Source of the DNA: Pricia antarctica
GTDB taxonomy: Bacteria > Bacteroidota > Bacteroidia > Flavobacteriales > Flavobacteriaceae
Direction: 5' to 3'
Assembly: GCF_900101815.1 (NCBI RefSeq)
Contig: NZ_FNAO01000006.1
Span: 310,001 to 374,000, forward strand
DNA length: 64,000 nt
Position numbers and translations under genes: made by a program
Shown here: positions 1-9,012 of the stretch, piece after piece
How positions within the stretch are numbered: the stretch's first letter is position 1
Layout: every line of letters begins with the position of its first letter
The notes under the pieces: model-generated
Told to the model about the DNA's origin: nothing
Databases searched by the model: none
What the model saw: only the letters and a program-made list of their open reading frames with translations

Positions 1-259
1 ACTGTCTGTTTTTCCTCAAAAAGCCTGCAATTTCAGGGCTTGTTGGAACTACTCGAAGATTTTGCTCTTGAATGCGGTGAAGAACCGATTTTATAAAATC
101 TTCCTTGAAACCCGCTTTGGTGATTTCTTCCGGAACTACTAATTTGGTCAGAAATACTTTACGCTCCTGTGAAGAATACTCGATTTTGGCCAAGTGACCA
201 TCGACCCTAGTTTCAAATTGACGCAAGAAACTGTTGTCGTTGATTTCTACTTCATTCAT
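1..259 (-). CDS. GNAT-fold N-acetyltransferase, small single-domain type (3' end cut by the window)
   Basis: Reading leftward from the ATG at 257-259 gives 86 residues without a stop, running off the window edge. The protein opens MNEVEINDN and carries the pattern of the short (about 95-residue) GCN5-related N-acetyltransferases: a hydrophobic strand VFLTKLVVPEE, a helix with a basic patch and the strand LRVVPTSPEIAGF followed by LRKN. Only about ten residues should be missing. Substrate cannot be told; this family includes acetyl-CoA-binding proteins of unknown role. The assignment rests on recognising the family pattern, so acetyltransferase activity is inference. Confidence 0.75.
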   Translation of the reverse strand, partial: MNEVEINDNSFLRQFETRVDGHLAKIEYSSQERKVFLTKLVVPEEITKAGFKEDFIKSVLHRIQEQNLRVVPTSPEIAGFLRKNRQ

Positions 260-323
260 ATAGTTAGGATTTGTGTTTTGGCATCAGAAGAAAAAAACGG
301 TGTTCTCAAGCCGTTAATTTAGC

Positions 324-331
324 TACTTTTG
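324..331 (+). promoter_or_regulatory. Candidate -7 box (TACTTTTG) for the alpha/beta hydrolase gene
   Basis: The octamer matches the Bacteroidota -7 consensus TAnnTTTG exactly. No clear TTG lies about 19 bases upstream, so only half of the promoter is supported. It would give a leader of roughly 105 bases before the start at 443. Confidence 0.35.
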
Positions 332-371
332 CCTAGATTAGATAAACGATGGAATTTTCCAAAGCTGACAA

Positions 372-379
372 CAAAAGTA
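372..379 (-). promoter_or_regulatory. Candidate -7 box (TACTTTTG, minus strand) for the GNAT gene
   Basis: Exact TAnnTTTG match on the minus strand, about 105 bases before the GNAT start. It faces left while the box at 324-331 faces right, so the two predicted transcripts would overlap by about 25 bases at their 5' ends. A -33 TTG is not obvious. Confidence 0.35.
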
Positions 380-442
380 GTGAATACTATGTTAATTTCC
401 TAATTATTACCTGCTTTTGCTACTGAAAAATTAAAGTTCTTT

Positions 443-1105
443 ATGAACGATAGCAAGATTCATGTCTATTTTATGCCGGGTATGGCAGCCAATCCTACCA
501 TCTTTAAGCACATCCATTTACCACATGAAATCTTTGAACCGCATTTGCTGGAATGGTTCGTGCCCTCAAAGAATATGAGCCTTGTGGACTATGCCCGGAC
601 CATGAATAGGCAGATAGCACATGAGAATCCAGTTTTGATAGGAGTTTCTTTTGGGGGTTTGCTTGTCCAGGAGATGGCCAAATTGATTGCGGTGCGAAAG
701 ATCATTATTATTTCAAGTGTAAAAGATGCTTCGGAACTGCCCAGACGGATGCACTTTGCCAGATATACTAAAATTCATAAGATTTTGCCAACAGGTTTAG
801 TCAACAATATCGAACTTCTCGCCAAGTATGCTTTTGGCGAAACTGTGACCAAACGCTTATCATTATATGAAGAATATCTCTCTTTACGTGATAAAGTGTA
901 CATCGATTGGTCGATTGATAAGATGGTCAATTGGCAACAGTCCGAACTTCCCGATAACCTTGTACATATCCATGGAGAAAAAGATACCGTTTTTCCGATT
1001 CGGAACATTACAGATTGTATTCCCGTGAAAAATGGTACGCACACCATGATCATCCATAGGGCAAAATGGTTTAATGAACATTTACCCACAATTATTTTGC
1101 AATAA
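443..1105 (+). CDS. Alpha/beta hydrolase, 220 aa
   Basis: Predicted cytoplasmic serine hydrolase. It has no signal peptide and begins with a short strand followed by MPGMAAN, the oxyanion-hole region of alpha/beta hydrolases. The nucleophile elbow is GVSFGG at residues 67-72, making Ser69 the likely nucleophile. HGEKDTVFP places Asp181 as the acid, and His200 in NGTHTMI is the best catalytic histidine, so all three members of the triad are present in the usual order. The 220-residue length implies a minimal lid. Substrate is unknown; esterase or thioesterase activity is possible. It stands alone, with 183 bases before it and 238 after it. Confidence 0.85.
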   Translation: MNDSKIHVYFMPGMAANPTIFKHIHLPHEIFEPHLLEWFVPSKNMSLVDYARTMNRQIAHENPVLIGVSFGGLLVQEMAKLIAVRKIIIISSVKDASELPRRMHFARYTKIHKILPTGLVNNIELLAKYAFGETVTKRLSLYEEYLSLRDKVYIDWSIDKMVNWQQSELPDNLVHIHGEKDTVFPIRNITDCIPVKNGTHTMIIHRAKWFNEHLPTIILQ

Positions 1106-1315
1106 TGGAGTTGTAGTATTATATTAACTCATAAATTCGATTTGAGTTTTTTTGGAACCGAAATTTTCGACTTTGTGCGCTAATGACGACTTTTTTTAAC
1201 AGCATAGCCGTAGATACGGTTCCCGAAAAAGAAAAATGAAGTGTGCAAAATTTAAAATCGCAGGCAAAAGAGAAACTCAAGACGAGTTCTTTAATATATA
1301 ATAACAATCGGTTCG

Positions 1316-1323
1316 TAACTTTG
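1316..1323 (+). promoter_or_regulatory. Candidate -7 box (TAACTTTG) for the lytic transglycosylase gene
   Basis: Exact TAnnTTTG match 21 bases before the ATG at 1344, giving a very short leader. The upstream TTG element is not clear. The preceding bases from 1106 hold no convincing gene. Confidence 0.45.
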
Positions 1324-1343
1324 AAAAAACACCAATTAGAAAT

Positions 1344-2309
1344 ATGAAGATTTTAAAGAACGGTTTACTATTTTTGGGCCTTTTTTTCGTGGTCAGCACT
1401 TTAATTTATGCCGTGCAGGGCGATAGTGAAGAGGGTAATAATGTGCGTATTCCTACCGATGCGACCGACTCGATACTAGAGAAAAACGTTGCACAAGGAT
1501 ATCGCATTTCCGCAATCGACATCCCCGAAGACCTCAATTTTGCGGGAGAGTCCGTCCCCCAAAACGATCCCGAGGTCATGGAGCGTATCGACCGAGAGTT
1601 TTTGGTCAATACCTATTGGCAGTCGAATGCTGTTTTGTTGATTAAAAGGGCGAATATGTACTTTCCGATAATCGAACCGATATTAGCTAAAAATGGTATC
1701 CCTGATGATTTTAAATACTTGGCCGTTGCTGAGAGTGGACTCCAAAATGTGGTATCCCACGCTGGTGCTACAGGGTTTTGGCAAATCATGAAGCCCACCG
1801 CCCAGCAGTACGGTCTTGAGGTGAACGATAACGTCGATGAACGCTATCACTTGGAAAAATCGACTCAGGTCGCTTGTGAATATCTGAAAAACTACAAGAA
1901 AAAATATGGTACTTGGACGCTGACTGCCGCATCCTATAATGCCGGTACCGGGGCAATAGACAAATATATGGGCATACAGCAAGTCACCAATTATTACGAT
2001 TTGTTGCTCGGCCAAGAAACCGGTAGATACGTCTTCAGAATTATGGCGATAAAAGAGATTTTGAGCCATCCCGAAAAGTATGGTTTCGATGTGAAAGAAG
2101 AAGATCTCTATACCGCCGTGCCTACTTTTAAAGTAGATTTGGATCAGCCTGTACTCAGTTTCGCCGATTTTGCCCAAAAATATGAAATCAACTATAAGAT
2201 TTTGAAAAGGCATAACCCTTGGCTGCGCGAGGCGCACTTGAACAACAGTTCGAGAAAGAAGTACAGTATTGAAATTCCTAAAACGGGATATTACAGGGTT
2301 ACTAAGTAA
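1344..2309 (+). CDS. Membrane-anchored lytic transglycosylase (MltD/SLT type)
   Basis: Cleaves the MurNAc-GlcNAc bond of peptidoglycan to give 1,6-anhydro ends, in the periplasm. Residues 5-24 form an N-terminal signal or anchor without a lipobox. The SLT goose-lysozyme-like domain spans about 105-245; Glu130 in AVAESGL is the expected catalytic acid. It is followed by the family motifs GATGFWQIM (141-149) and AASYNAGTGAI (195-205). The C-terminal part (about 268-316) resembles a single degenerate LysM peptidoglycan-binding module. At 321 residues it is shorter than E. coli MltD, which has two LysM repeats. It appears monocistronic. Confidence 0.92.
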   Translation: MKILKNGLLFLGLFFVVSTLIYAVQGDSEEGNNVRIPTDATDSILEKNVAQGYRISAIDIPEDLNFAGESVPQNDPEVMERIDREFLVNTYWQSNAVLLIKRANMYFPIIEPILAKNGIPDDFKYLAVAESGLQNVVSHAGATGFWQIMKPTAQQYGLEVNDNVDERYHLEKSTQVACEYLKNYKKKYGTWTLTAASYNAGTGAIDKYMGIQQVTNYYDLLLGQETGRYVFRIMAIKEILSHPEKYGFDVKEEDLYTAVPTFKVDLDQPVLSFADFAQKYEINYKILKRHNPWLREAHLNNSSRKKYSIEIPKTGYYRVTK

Positions 2310-2527
2310 AAAAAATTTCTTTTAGCGGTGATGCCCGCTGCTGTAGGGGATGACATTGGACGGTTTTAATTAGAAAATTTTAAGGTTAACACCCTAATTG
2401 TCCAAGGGGCGCCAGGCATGGCTTCCCTCCTGTTTTTTTTACGATAGTATTAGTCACTTATCTTCTTTTAACAAAACCATAATTTTATTCCGTACATTAG
2501 ATTCCGAAGCAATCTAAACTCGCGTTC

Positions 2528-4000
2528 GTGAATTCAATACTTGCATACGGCAGAGACAATATCTGGCTTATCGCCCTGACCATAAACTATATTTTGGTCA
2601 TCAGCTTGTCCATCTTCATCATATTAAAGAATAAGAATCCCGTAAAGACGCTATCCTTTCTATTTGCGCTGGCCGCGCTTCCTTTTTTAGGGCTGGTGGT
2701 TTACTATTTCTTTGGACAGGACTATAGGAAATCGAAAATTTTTGAGAAAAAATACATTCTCGACAATGATCGAATAAAAGGATGGCGTGAACAGTTCAAG
2801 CTCGATCAAGAAGAAAAGGATAGTTTCCGATCGGATTTTGGCGAAGGTATTTATAAGATCTACACCTTGTTGAAAAAGAACGAGAAAGCCATTCTTACTT
2901 TCGATAACGAGTTGGAAATATTGGTCAACGGAGAAAAAAAGTTCGAGCGCCTACGGGAGGATCTCGGAAAAGCCAAAAATCATATCCATATGGAATATTT
3001 CGTGCTCTTCGACGACGAATTGGGTACCGAACTGATCGATATACTCAGCAAAAAGGCGAAAGAGGGCGTAAAGGTACGGTTGGTGTACGATGACGTAGGA
3101 AGCGATATATCTTCCAAAGCCAAGAAAAAGATGACGGAGGCGGGCGTGCTACATTTACCGTTCATGCCCGTGCGGTTCTCGAACTCTACCAGTAAACTGA
3201 ACTATCGCGATCATAGAAAAATAGTAGTTATCGACGGAACTGTCGGTTATGTAGGTGGCATAAATCTTGATCAGAGATATGATAACTCCTATAACAACGA
3301 AAGATACTGGCGCGATACCCATTTGCGTTTGCAGGGCGGTGCTGTAGGTTCTTTACAATCTTCTTTTTTACTGACCTGGAATTTCGTTACGGGCGATGAA
3401 ACAGAGATCGATCAAAATCTTTTTCCTGACAACAAACCCGAATCACAGGATCCGGTTGCGGTACAAATGGCTGCTAGTGGGCCCGATACCGATTGGGCCA
3501 ATATAATGGAAGCACTCTTCTGTGCCATGACCGCGGCGCGCGAACGTATTTTCATCACTTCGCCATATTATATGCCCAACGACGCCATATTTACAGCTAT
3601 GAAAACTGCTGCACGCAGCGGTGTCGATGTTCGGGTCATATTGCCTTATGAATCCGATTCCTGGGCAGCGCAGTATGCCTCCGATTCGTATATCGAGGAA
3701 AGTCTAGAGTCTGGTATCCGTATATTTAGGTACTGTAAAGGCTTTGTGCATGCGAAGACCATGTTGGTCGATAATCGATTGTCTACAATAGGTACGGCCA
3801 ATTTGGATTATCGAAGTTTTGCCCTGAATTTCGAAATTACCGCCCTTATCTATAACACGGCTATCAACGATCAAATGGCGGGCATCTTCGAAACCGACCT
3901 CGAAAATTGCGAAGAAGTAACATTAGATCGCTGGAAAGAACGTGGTATTCGGCGGAAATTGAAGGAATCGTTCAGTCGGCTGTGGGCACCGTTGTTGTGA
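2528..4000 (+). CDS. cls: Cardiolipin synthase (two-HKD phospholipase D superfamily)
   Basis: Condenses two phosphatidylglycerols to cardiolipin and glycerol at the inner membrane. Two transmembrane helices (about 12-33 and 41-62) are followed by two PLD domains. HKD motif 1 is HRKIVVID (His229, Lys231, Asp236) and motif 2 is HAKTMLVD (His408, Lys410, Asp415); both are intact. The 490-residue length fits bacterial Cls. The start used is GTG at 2528: no ATG lies in frame near the first helix, and the GTG puts the anchor in the normal place. The 218 bases before it hold no recognised element beyond an A/T-rich stretch. Confidence 0.95.
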   Translation: MNSILAYGRDNIWLIALTINYILVISLSIFIILKNKNPVKTLSFLFALAALPFLGLVVYYFFGQDYRKSKIFEKKYILDNDRIKGWREQFKLDQEEKDSFRSDFGEGIYKIYTLLKKNEKAILTFDNELEILVNGEKKFERLREDLGKAKNHIHMEYFVLFDDELGTELIDILSKKAKEGVKVRLVYDDVGSDISSKAKKKMTEAGVLHLPFMPVRFSNSTSKLNYRDHRKIVVIDGTVGYVGGINLDQRYDNSYNNERYWRDTHLRLQGGAVGSLQSSFLLTWNFVTGDETEIDQNLFPDNKPESQDPVAVQMAASGPDTDWANIMEALFCAMTAARERIFITSPYYMPNDAIFTAMKTAARSGVDVRVILPYESDSWAAQYASDSYIEESLESGIRIFRYCKGFVHAKTMLVDNRLSTIGTANLDYRSFALNFEITALIYNTAINDQMAGIFETDLENCEEVTLDRWKERGIRRKLKESFSRLWAPLL

Positions 4001-4003
4001 AAA

Positions 4004-4160
4004 AGCACCAAATCGTAAGCACCAATTCCCAAGCATCAAATTCCTAAAAAAGTGTTTTTCGCTGCGATGGGTCGATGATTTGTTTGTGCTCAGGTTGGGA
4101 TATAATTTTAATAGGATGCTTTACTGTTTAAACGTGAAAATTGGAATTTGGAATTTTCCT
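4004..4160. repeat. Intergenic copies of a degenerate CCAAATTCC-type repeat, in inverted arrangement
   Basis: Three tandem degenerate units (GCACCAAATC, GCACCAATTCCC, GCATCAAATTCC) lie at 4005-4044, and the opposite orientation (ATTGGAATTTGGAATTTT) at about 4139-4156. A related block is at 48140-48175. Such A/T-rich repeats fill intergenic space in many Flavobacteriaceae genomes; no function is evident. Confidence 0.5.
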
Positions 4161-4179
4161 ATTTGAAATTTGCAGTTAT

Positions 4180-4695
4180 TTAAATTTTCTTCATCTGCTG
4201 CTGCATCATCTTAATTTGATCCGTAAGCATATTGTTCTTGTCCAACTTTTTGGCTTCCTGCAATAGTTTGGTAGCTTCCCTTTTACGACGTTTTTGCATC
4301 GAGATACCCGCAAGGCTCAATTTCGCCATGGCCACGTCATAATCCATAGTTAACCCTAATTTAAGTGCTTTTTTGAAATATTTTTCTGCGGTAGTCAGAT
4401 TTTTTTGGGAATAAATAATGCCATGGAGATAATTGTAGTAGCCCTGCTGTTTGGTAATCAATGCCGATTTCGGTTTTTTTATCTTGTTAAGCCATTTTTG
4501 GGTGCCTTCGAGATCTTGCTTGCGCATCCGAAGAAAGGCCAATAAAATTATCTCATTCCTGAAATATAGAAAGATAAAGATAAGGGAAAGCAATAGCAAT
4601 GCAATCCCATTGCCGATATTGCCGTCGACAAACTGGTAAACGGCATAAGCGATGATAAGGCCGGCGATAACAAGTTTTATGTTTTTATTGAACAT
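4180..4695 (-). CDS. Small membrane protein with a TPR-like cytoplasmic tail, 171 aa
   Basis: Two hydrophobic helices near the N terminus (about 6-23 and 30-47) form a hairpin in the membrane. The remaining 120 residues are helical, basic and TPR-like, with helices such as YYNYLHGIIYSQ and AEKYFKKALKLG. It ends in a Met/Gln/Lys-rich tail. I do not recognise a named family with certainty; similar proteins are common and unstudied in Flavobacteriaceae. It lies 73 bases downstream of the DUF6263-like gene on the same strand, with a hairpin in the gap, so cotranscription is possible but not certain. Confidence 0.75.
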   Translation of the reverse strand: MFNKNIKLVIAGLIIAYAVYQFVDGNIGNGIALLLLSLIFIFLYFRNEIILLAFLRMRKQDLEGTQKWLNKIKKPKSALITKQQGYYNYLHGIIYSQKNLTTAEKYFKKALKLGLTMDYDVAMAKLSLAGISMQKRRKREATKLLQEAKKLDKNNMLTDQIKMMQQQMKKI

Positions 4696-4710
4696 ATTGT
4701 TTTAAATTAT

Positions 4711-4734
4711 GCGTCTCTATTTATAACGAGACGC
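4711..4734 (-). terminator. Inverted repeat GCGTCTC/GAGACGC with 10-base loop
   Basis: A perfect 7-bp stem between two leftward genes. Read on the minus strand it is followed by an A/T-rich run rather than a clean T tract, so it may be a weak terminator for the upstream gene or a leader hairpin 16 bases before the next start. Confidence 0.4.
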
Positions 4735-4768
4735 GAATTTTGCTAATTGAACCCTTACCCCTTAAAAT

Positions 4769-5662
4769 CTACTCGACGTATGAATCTATACGTTCATAGG
4801 TAATCTTCGATTTTATGCGGGTCGGAATTTCTTGGTCTCCCATTTGGGTCATGGTCGAAGTCCCTTTCGATTGGCCCTCAACGTTCATGAATTTGATAAA
4901 TCCAGAAGCGGTGTCGGTGGTTATCCGGGTTTGTTGCGTACCGGTAAGCTTCATGGTGGTCGCTAACTCGATTACATCCATGGTGACATCCGCGGTTCCA
5001 TTAATTGTTGCTTCATCTTTCATTAAGGCTTCCAAGGTCCATGTATTTTTGGCCCCGAGTTTACCTGAATATTCATTTTTCCAACTATCACCGATCTTTA
5101 CCGGTTTTTTGGGATAAATAAAAGTCATCTGTTTGTAGCTTTCGGAAAGGGCTTCGGAACCAAATTCCTTTTGAAGGGATTTTTTCATCATGTTCAACGA
5201 AAACGCATCTTCTAGTCCGGATGCCTCCGCCATTTTTACCACAAGGCTATCCCCTCCCTTGACTTCTAGGATATCCCCCGTTTTGGCAAGTATCATTTGA
5301 ACAGGACTATTCAACAGACTACTGAATACCTTCGATTGCATATCGTCTTCGCTTATTTCTTTGGCACGTACGTTCAACAGTTCGCCCTGAATACTCGAAG
5401 TCATTTTAAGATTGAGGTCTTTAAAGGTCAAAGCAATTTCGTACGTGCTGTCCCGTTGGGTCAATACTTTGAACTGCAAGATACCATCGATTTTGTTGGT
5501 CAATTCATGGGTCGCCCCATCGAGCTCTTGAATTATGATCTGTTCGGCATCTTGTTTTATGGTAAATGTGTCCCCTTTTTCCAGCGTATATTCCAAAATG
5601 GACTGTGCCGAAAGGGGAACGCTATAAACAAGTAAAAAAAGTAAGGGGGTGAAGTATTTCAT
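4769..5662 (-). CDS. Secreted protein resembling DUF6263, 297 aa
   Basis: A Sec signal peptide of about 19 residues (hydrophobic core LLFLLVYSVP, cleavage after SAQ) precedes a beta-rich protein with no cysteine or recognisable catalytic motif. Features are the opening LEYTLEKGDTFTIKQDAEQ, a central segment with SPVQMILAKTGDIL and the tryptophan motif PVKIGDSWKNEYSG. These fit the DUF6263-type family of Bacteroidota periplasmic or outer-membrane-associated proteins of unknown role. It is divergent from rpmH, with a candidate promoter in the shared region. The family name is a recognition call and function is unknown. Confidence 0.7.
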   Translation of the reverse strand: MKYFTPLLFLLVYSVPLSAQSILEYTLEKGDTFTIKQDAEQIIIQELDGATHELTNKIDGILQFKVLTQRDSTYEIALTFKDLNLKMTSSIQGELLNVRAKEISEDDMQSKVFSSLLNSPVQMILAKTGDILEVKGGDSLVVKMAEASGLEDAFSLNMMKKSLQKEFGSEALSESYKQMTFIYPKKPVKIGDSWKNEYSGKLGAKNTWTLEALMKDEATINGTADVTMDVIELATTMKLTGTQQTRITTDTASGFIKFMNVEGQSKGTSTMTQMGDQEIPTRIKSKITYERIDSYVE

Positions 5663-5694
5663 ATATGGTATGTACCCGTCTCGAATTCAGGCTG

Positions 5695-5702
5695 CAAAAG
5701 TA
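5695..5702 (-). promoter_or_regulatory. Candidate -7 box (TACTTTTG, minus strand) for the DUF6263-like gene
   Basis: Exact TAnnTTTG match about 33 bases before the ATG at 5662. The -33 region reads TGTTAC rather than a perfect TTG. Confidence 0.45.
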
Positions 5703-5760
5703 GTGAAAAAGGCATTTGTAACAGAAAGAAGCTCGGTAAAAATAATTTTACCGAATCCAT

Positions 5761-5790
5761 TTGTAAAAGCAAAAAGCCTTTGTATATTTG
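5761..5790 (+). promoter_or_regulatory. Promoter of rpmH: TTG-N19-TATATTTG
   Basis: TTG at 5761-5763, a 19-base spacer and TATATTTG at 5783-5790 match the Bacteroidota housekeeping promoter in both elements and spacing. It lies 57 bases before the rpmH start, as expected for a strongly expressed ribosomal gene. Confidence 0.8.
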
Positions 5791-5847
5791 CCACCGGAAT
5801 TTTGGGGACGAACCTTCAAGTTTCACAATCAAGAAAAGTATCAAAAA

Positions 5848-6015
5848 ATGCCCGGACAGAAGAGAACATATCAACCATCAAAGCGCAAGAGACGAAATAA
5901 ACATGGGTTCAGGGAACGCATGGCATCCGTTAACGGAAGAAAAGTATTGGCCCGAAGAAGGGCAAAAGGAAGAAAAAAGCTATCCGTATCCTCTGAGCCG
6001 AGACACAAAAAATAA
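5848..6015 (+). CDS. rpmH: 50S ribosomal protein L34
   Basis: A 55-residue, extremely basic protein of the large ribosomal subunit. The whole length matches L34: [20 protein letters not shown], then the [19 protein letters not shown] core and a short SEPRHKK tail. The ATG at 5848 gives the normal L34 length; upstream in-frame codons to 5788 would add an unrelated extension and overlap the promoter. It has its own promoter at 5761-5790 and a strong terminator at 6039-6074, so it is a single-gene unit. It is not next to rnpA or yidC in this genome. Confidence 0.97.
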   Translation: MPGQKRTYQPSKRKRRNKHGFRERMASVNGRKVLARRRAKGRKKLSVSSEPRHKK

Positions 6016-6038
6016 TGATTCCATTCTTTTAAAATATT

Positions 6039-6074
6039 AAGGTGTTACTTTTTTAAAGTAGCACCTTTTTTTTG
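6039..6074 (+). terminator. Rho-independent terminator of rpmH
   Basis: Stem AAGGTGTTACTTT / AAAGTAGCACCTT with a small loop, running directly into eight T residues. Confidence 0.9.
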
Positions 6075-6156
6075 CCTGCACTGGAATTTTTCCGGTGTTT
6101 ATGCCTGACAAGATCCGATACCATTTCCGTAGAACCTTTTATACACCATGTAGCAA

Positions 6157-9012
6157 ATGCCCAAAAGAGAAGATTTAAAATCGATATTGATTATAGGTTC
6201 AGGTCCCATTATCATTGGTCAGGCCTGTGAATTTGACTATGCAGGATCCCAGTCTTTGCGAAGCCTTCGCGAAGATGGTGTCGAAACGATACTGATAAAC
6301 AGCAACCCGGCTACGATTATGACGGACCCGACCATGGCGGACCATGTCTATTTAAAGCCGTTGACCACGAAATCTATTGTTGAAATTTTAAAGGCACATC
6401 CACAGATAGACGCGGTTCTGCCAACGATGGGCGGACAGACTGCACTGAATTTGTGTATACAAGCGGACGAAAAAGGTATTTGGGAAGATTTCGGAGTAGA
6501 GATTATTGGAGTCGATATCGATGCCATTAATATTACGGAGGATAGGGAAAAATTCCGTGAGCTGATGTTGAAAATTGGAATAGGAATGGCGCCTCAAGCT
6601 ACGGCCACTTCATTTTTAAAGGGAAAGGAAATTGCGCAAGAATTCGGATTTCCCTTGGTCATCAGGGCATCGTACACCTTGGGCGGCGACGGAGCTTCAA
6701 TTGTCTATAAACCGGAAGAATTCGACGAAATGCTAAGCCGCGGCCTTGAGATATCACCCATTCACGAGGTAATGATCGATAAGGCTTTGATCGGATGGAA
6801 AGAATATGAACTGGAGCTACTTCGCGACAGAAATGACAATGTTGTGATTATCTGTGCCATTGAGAATATGGATCCAATGGGCATCCATACCGGTGATTCC
6901 ATTACGGTCGCACCCGCGATGACCCTCTCCGATCGCACCTATCAAAAGATGCGGGATATGGCGATTCATATGATGCGCAGTATCGGAGATTTTGCCGGAG
7001 GATGTAATGTGCAGTTTGCCGTGAGTCCCGATGAAAATGAAGATATCATTGCCATCGAGATAAATCCCAGGGTTTCCCGATCTTCGGCCTTGGCTTCCAA
7101 GGCAACAGGATATCCGATTGCTAAGATTGCCTCAAAGCTGGCCATTGGCTATCATCTCGATGAGCTTGATAACCAGATTACCAAATCGACATCAGCCCTT
7201 TTTGAACCGGCTTTGGACTATGTCATCGTAAAAATCCCGCGATGGAATTTCGATAAGTTCGAAGGTTCCGATCGTACCTTGGGCCTTCAGATGAAATCCG
7301 TAGGAGAGGTCATGGGTATCGGCCGCTCGTTTCAGGAAGCTTTGCATAAGGCGACACAATCCCTTGAAATAAAAAGAAATGGCTTGGGTGCCGATGGCAA
7401 GGGATATAAAGATTACGACCAAATCATCAGCAAACTCACTATCCCTAGTTGGGACAGGGTCTTTGTCATTTACGATGCCATTCAATTGGGCATTCCGCTC
7501 AGCCGCATCCACGAAATTACTAAAATCGATATGTGGTTCTTGAAACAATATGAAGAACTGCATTATCTTGAAAAGGAAATATCAACTTATACCATCGCCA
7601 CGATTACCCGTGAACTGATGTTGGAAGCCAAACAAAAGGGCTTTGCCGACCGTCAGATCGCACACATGCTCGATTGCTACGAAAGTGAAGTCCATAAAAA
7701 GCGTACGCTAGAGATGGATATCAATCGGGTCTATAAACTTGTGGATACCTGTGCGGCCGAGTTCAAGGCGATGACGCCTTATTACTATTCTACTTTTGAG
7801 GCAGAAATTGAAAAGCCCGACGGTACGCGATATGTTGAAAACGACAGTATCGTTACCGATAAGAAAAAAGTCGTGGTGCTCGGTTCCGGTCCAAACCGGA
7901 TAGGGCAGGGCATAGAGTTCGATTATTGCTGTGTGCACGGAGTACTTGCCGCGGCGGAATGTGGCTATGAGACCATTATGATCAATTGTAACCCCGAAAC
8001 AGTATCAACGGATTTCGATACGGCGGATAAACTTTACTTCGAACCCGTTTTCTGGGAACATATCTACGACATCATCCTGCACGAAAAACCGGAAGGCGTT
8101 ATCGTACAGCTTGGGGGGCAGACCGCGTTAAAATTGGCCGAAAAACTGGACAAGTACGGTATCAAGATCATTGGCACCAGTTTTCAGTCCCTCGACCTTG
8201 CCGAAGACCGGGGCAGTTTTTCCGAACTGCTAAAAGCCAACGATATTCCCTTTCCCGAATTCGGGGTCGCGGAAACAGCGGACGAAGCCCTTGCGCTGGC
8301 CGATAAACTGGATTTTCCATTGTTAGTGCGACCTTCGTATGTATTGGGCGGCCAAGGCATGAAAATCGTCATCAATAAAACTGAACTCGAAGAACATGTT
8401 GTAGACCTACTGCGAAAAATTCCGAATAACAAACTCCTGCTCGATCATTATCTCGATGGAGCCATCGAGGCAGAGGCCGATGCCATCTGTGACGGGAAAG
8501 ACGTCTACATCATCGGTATTATGGAACATATCGAACCCTGTGGAATACACTCCGGAGATTCGAATGCCACCTTGCCACCGTTCAACCTCGGGGAATTCGT
8601 GCTACAACAAATCAAGGATCACACCAATAAAATCGCCTTGGCACTCAACACGGTCGGTCTTATAAATATTCAGTTCGCTATCAAAGACGATATCGTTTAT
8701 ATCATCGAGGCCAACCCTAGGGCATCGCGAACCGTGCCCTTTATCGCAAAAGCCTATGGCGAACCTTACGTAAACTACGCCACCAAAGTGATGCTGGGCG
8801 AGAAAAAGGTAAAGGACTTTGATTTCAATCCCCAATTGGAAGGATTTGCTATCAAACAGCCCGTATTCTCGTTTAACAAATTCCCCAACGTAAACAAGAA
8901 CCTAGGGCCTGAAATGAAGAGTACGGGAGAGAGTATCTTATTTATCGATAACTTAAAGGATGATCAATTCTATGACCTTTACGGTCGGCGGAAGATGTAC
9001 TTATCGAAGTAA
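6157..9012 (+). CDS. carB: Carbamoyl-phosphate synthase large subunit, form lacking the C-terminal MGS domain
   Basis: Makes carbamoyl phosphate from bicarbonate, two ATP and ammonia supplied by CarA, for pyrimidine and arginine synthesis. Two homologous ATP-grasp halves are visible. The first begins IGSGPIIIGQACEFDY with metal/phosphate motif EINPRVSRSSAL; the second begins LGSGPNRIGQGIEFDYCC near residue 575 with EANPRASRTVPF. The helical oligomerisation region lies between them. At 951 residues it ends where E. coli CarB (1073 aa) begins its methylglyoxal-synthase-like allosteric domain, so the site for UMP and ornithine is absent. The reading frame ends cleanly, so this looks like the lineage form and not a truncation. 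carA is not adjacent. Confidence 0.97.
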   Translation: MPKREDLKSILIIGSGPIIIGQACEFDYAGSQSLRSLREDGVETILINSNPATIMTDPTMADHVYLKPLTTKSIVEILKAHPQIDAVLPTMGGQTALNLCIQADEKGIWEDFGVEIIGVDIDAINITEDREKFRELMLKIGIGMAPQATATSFLKGKEIAQEFGFPLVIRASYTLGGDGASIVYKPEEFDEMLSRGLEISPIHEVMIDKALIGWKEYELELLRDRNDNVVIICAIENMDPMGIHTGDSITVAPAMTLSDRTYQKMRDMAIHMMRSIGDFAGGCNVQFAVSPDENEDIIAIEINPRVSRSSALASKATGYPIAKIASKLAIGYHLDELDNQITKSTSALFEPALDYVIVKIPRWNFDKFEGSDRTLGLQMKSVGEVMGIGRSFQEALHKATQSLEIKRNGLGADGKGYKDYDQIISKLTIPSWDRVFVIYDAIQLGIPLSRIHEITKIDMWFLKQYEELHYLEKEISTYTIATITRELMLEAKQKGFADRQIAHMLDCYESEVHKKRTLEMDINRVYKLVDTCAAEFKAMTPYYYSTFEAEIEKPDGTRYVENDSIVTDKKKVVVLGSGPNRIGQGIEFDYCCVHGVLAAAECGYETIMINCNPETVSTDFDTADKLYFEPVFWEHIYDIILHEKPEGVIVQLGGQTALKLAEKLDKYGIKIIGTSFQSLDLAEDRGSFSELLKANDIPFPEFGVAETADEALALADKLDFPLLVRPSYVLGGQGMKIVINKTELEEHVVDLLRKIPNNKLLLDHYLDGAIEAEADAICDGKDVYIIGIMEHIEPCGIHSGDSNATLPPFNLGEFVLQQIKDHTNKIALALNTVGLINIQFAIKDDIVYIIEANPRASRTVPFIAKAYGEPYVNYATKVMLGEKKVKDFDFNPQLEGFAIKQPVFSFNKFPNVNKNLGPEMKSTGESILFIDNLKDDQFYDLYGRRKMYLSK

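Noticed and set aside
1119-1307. Possible 62-residue leftward protein in the gap before the lytic transglycosylase
   Set aside because: No family pattern, poor start context and A/T-rich low-complexity content; it also runs through the candidate promoter region.
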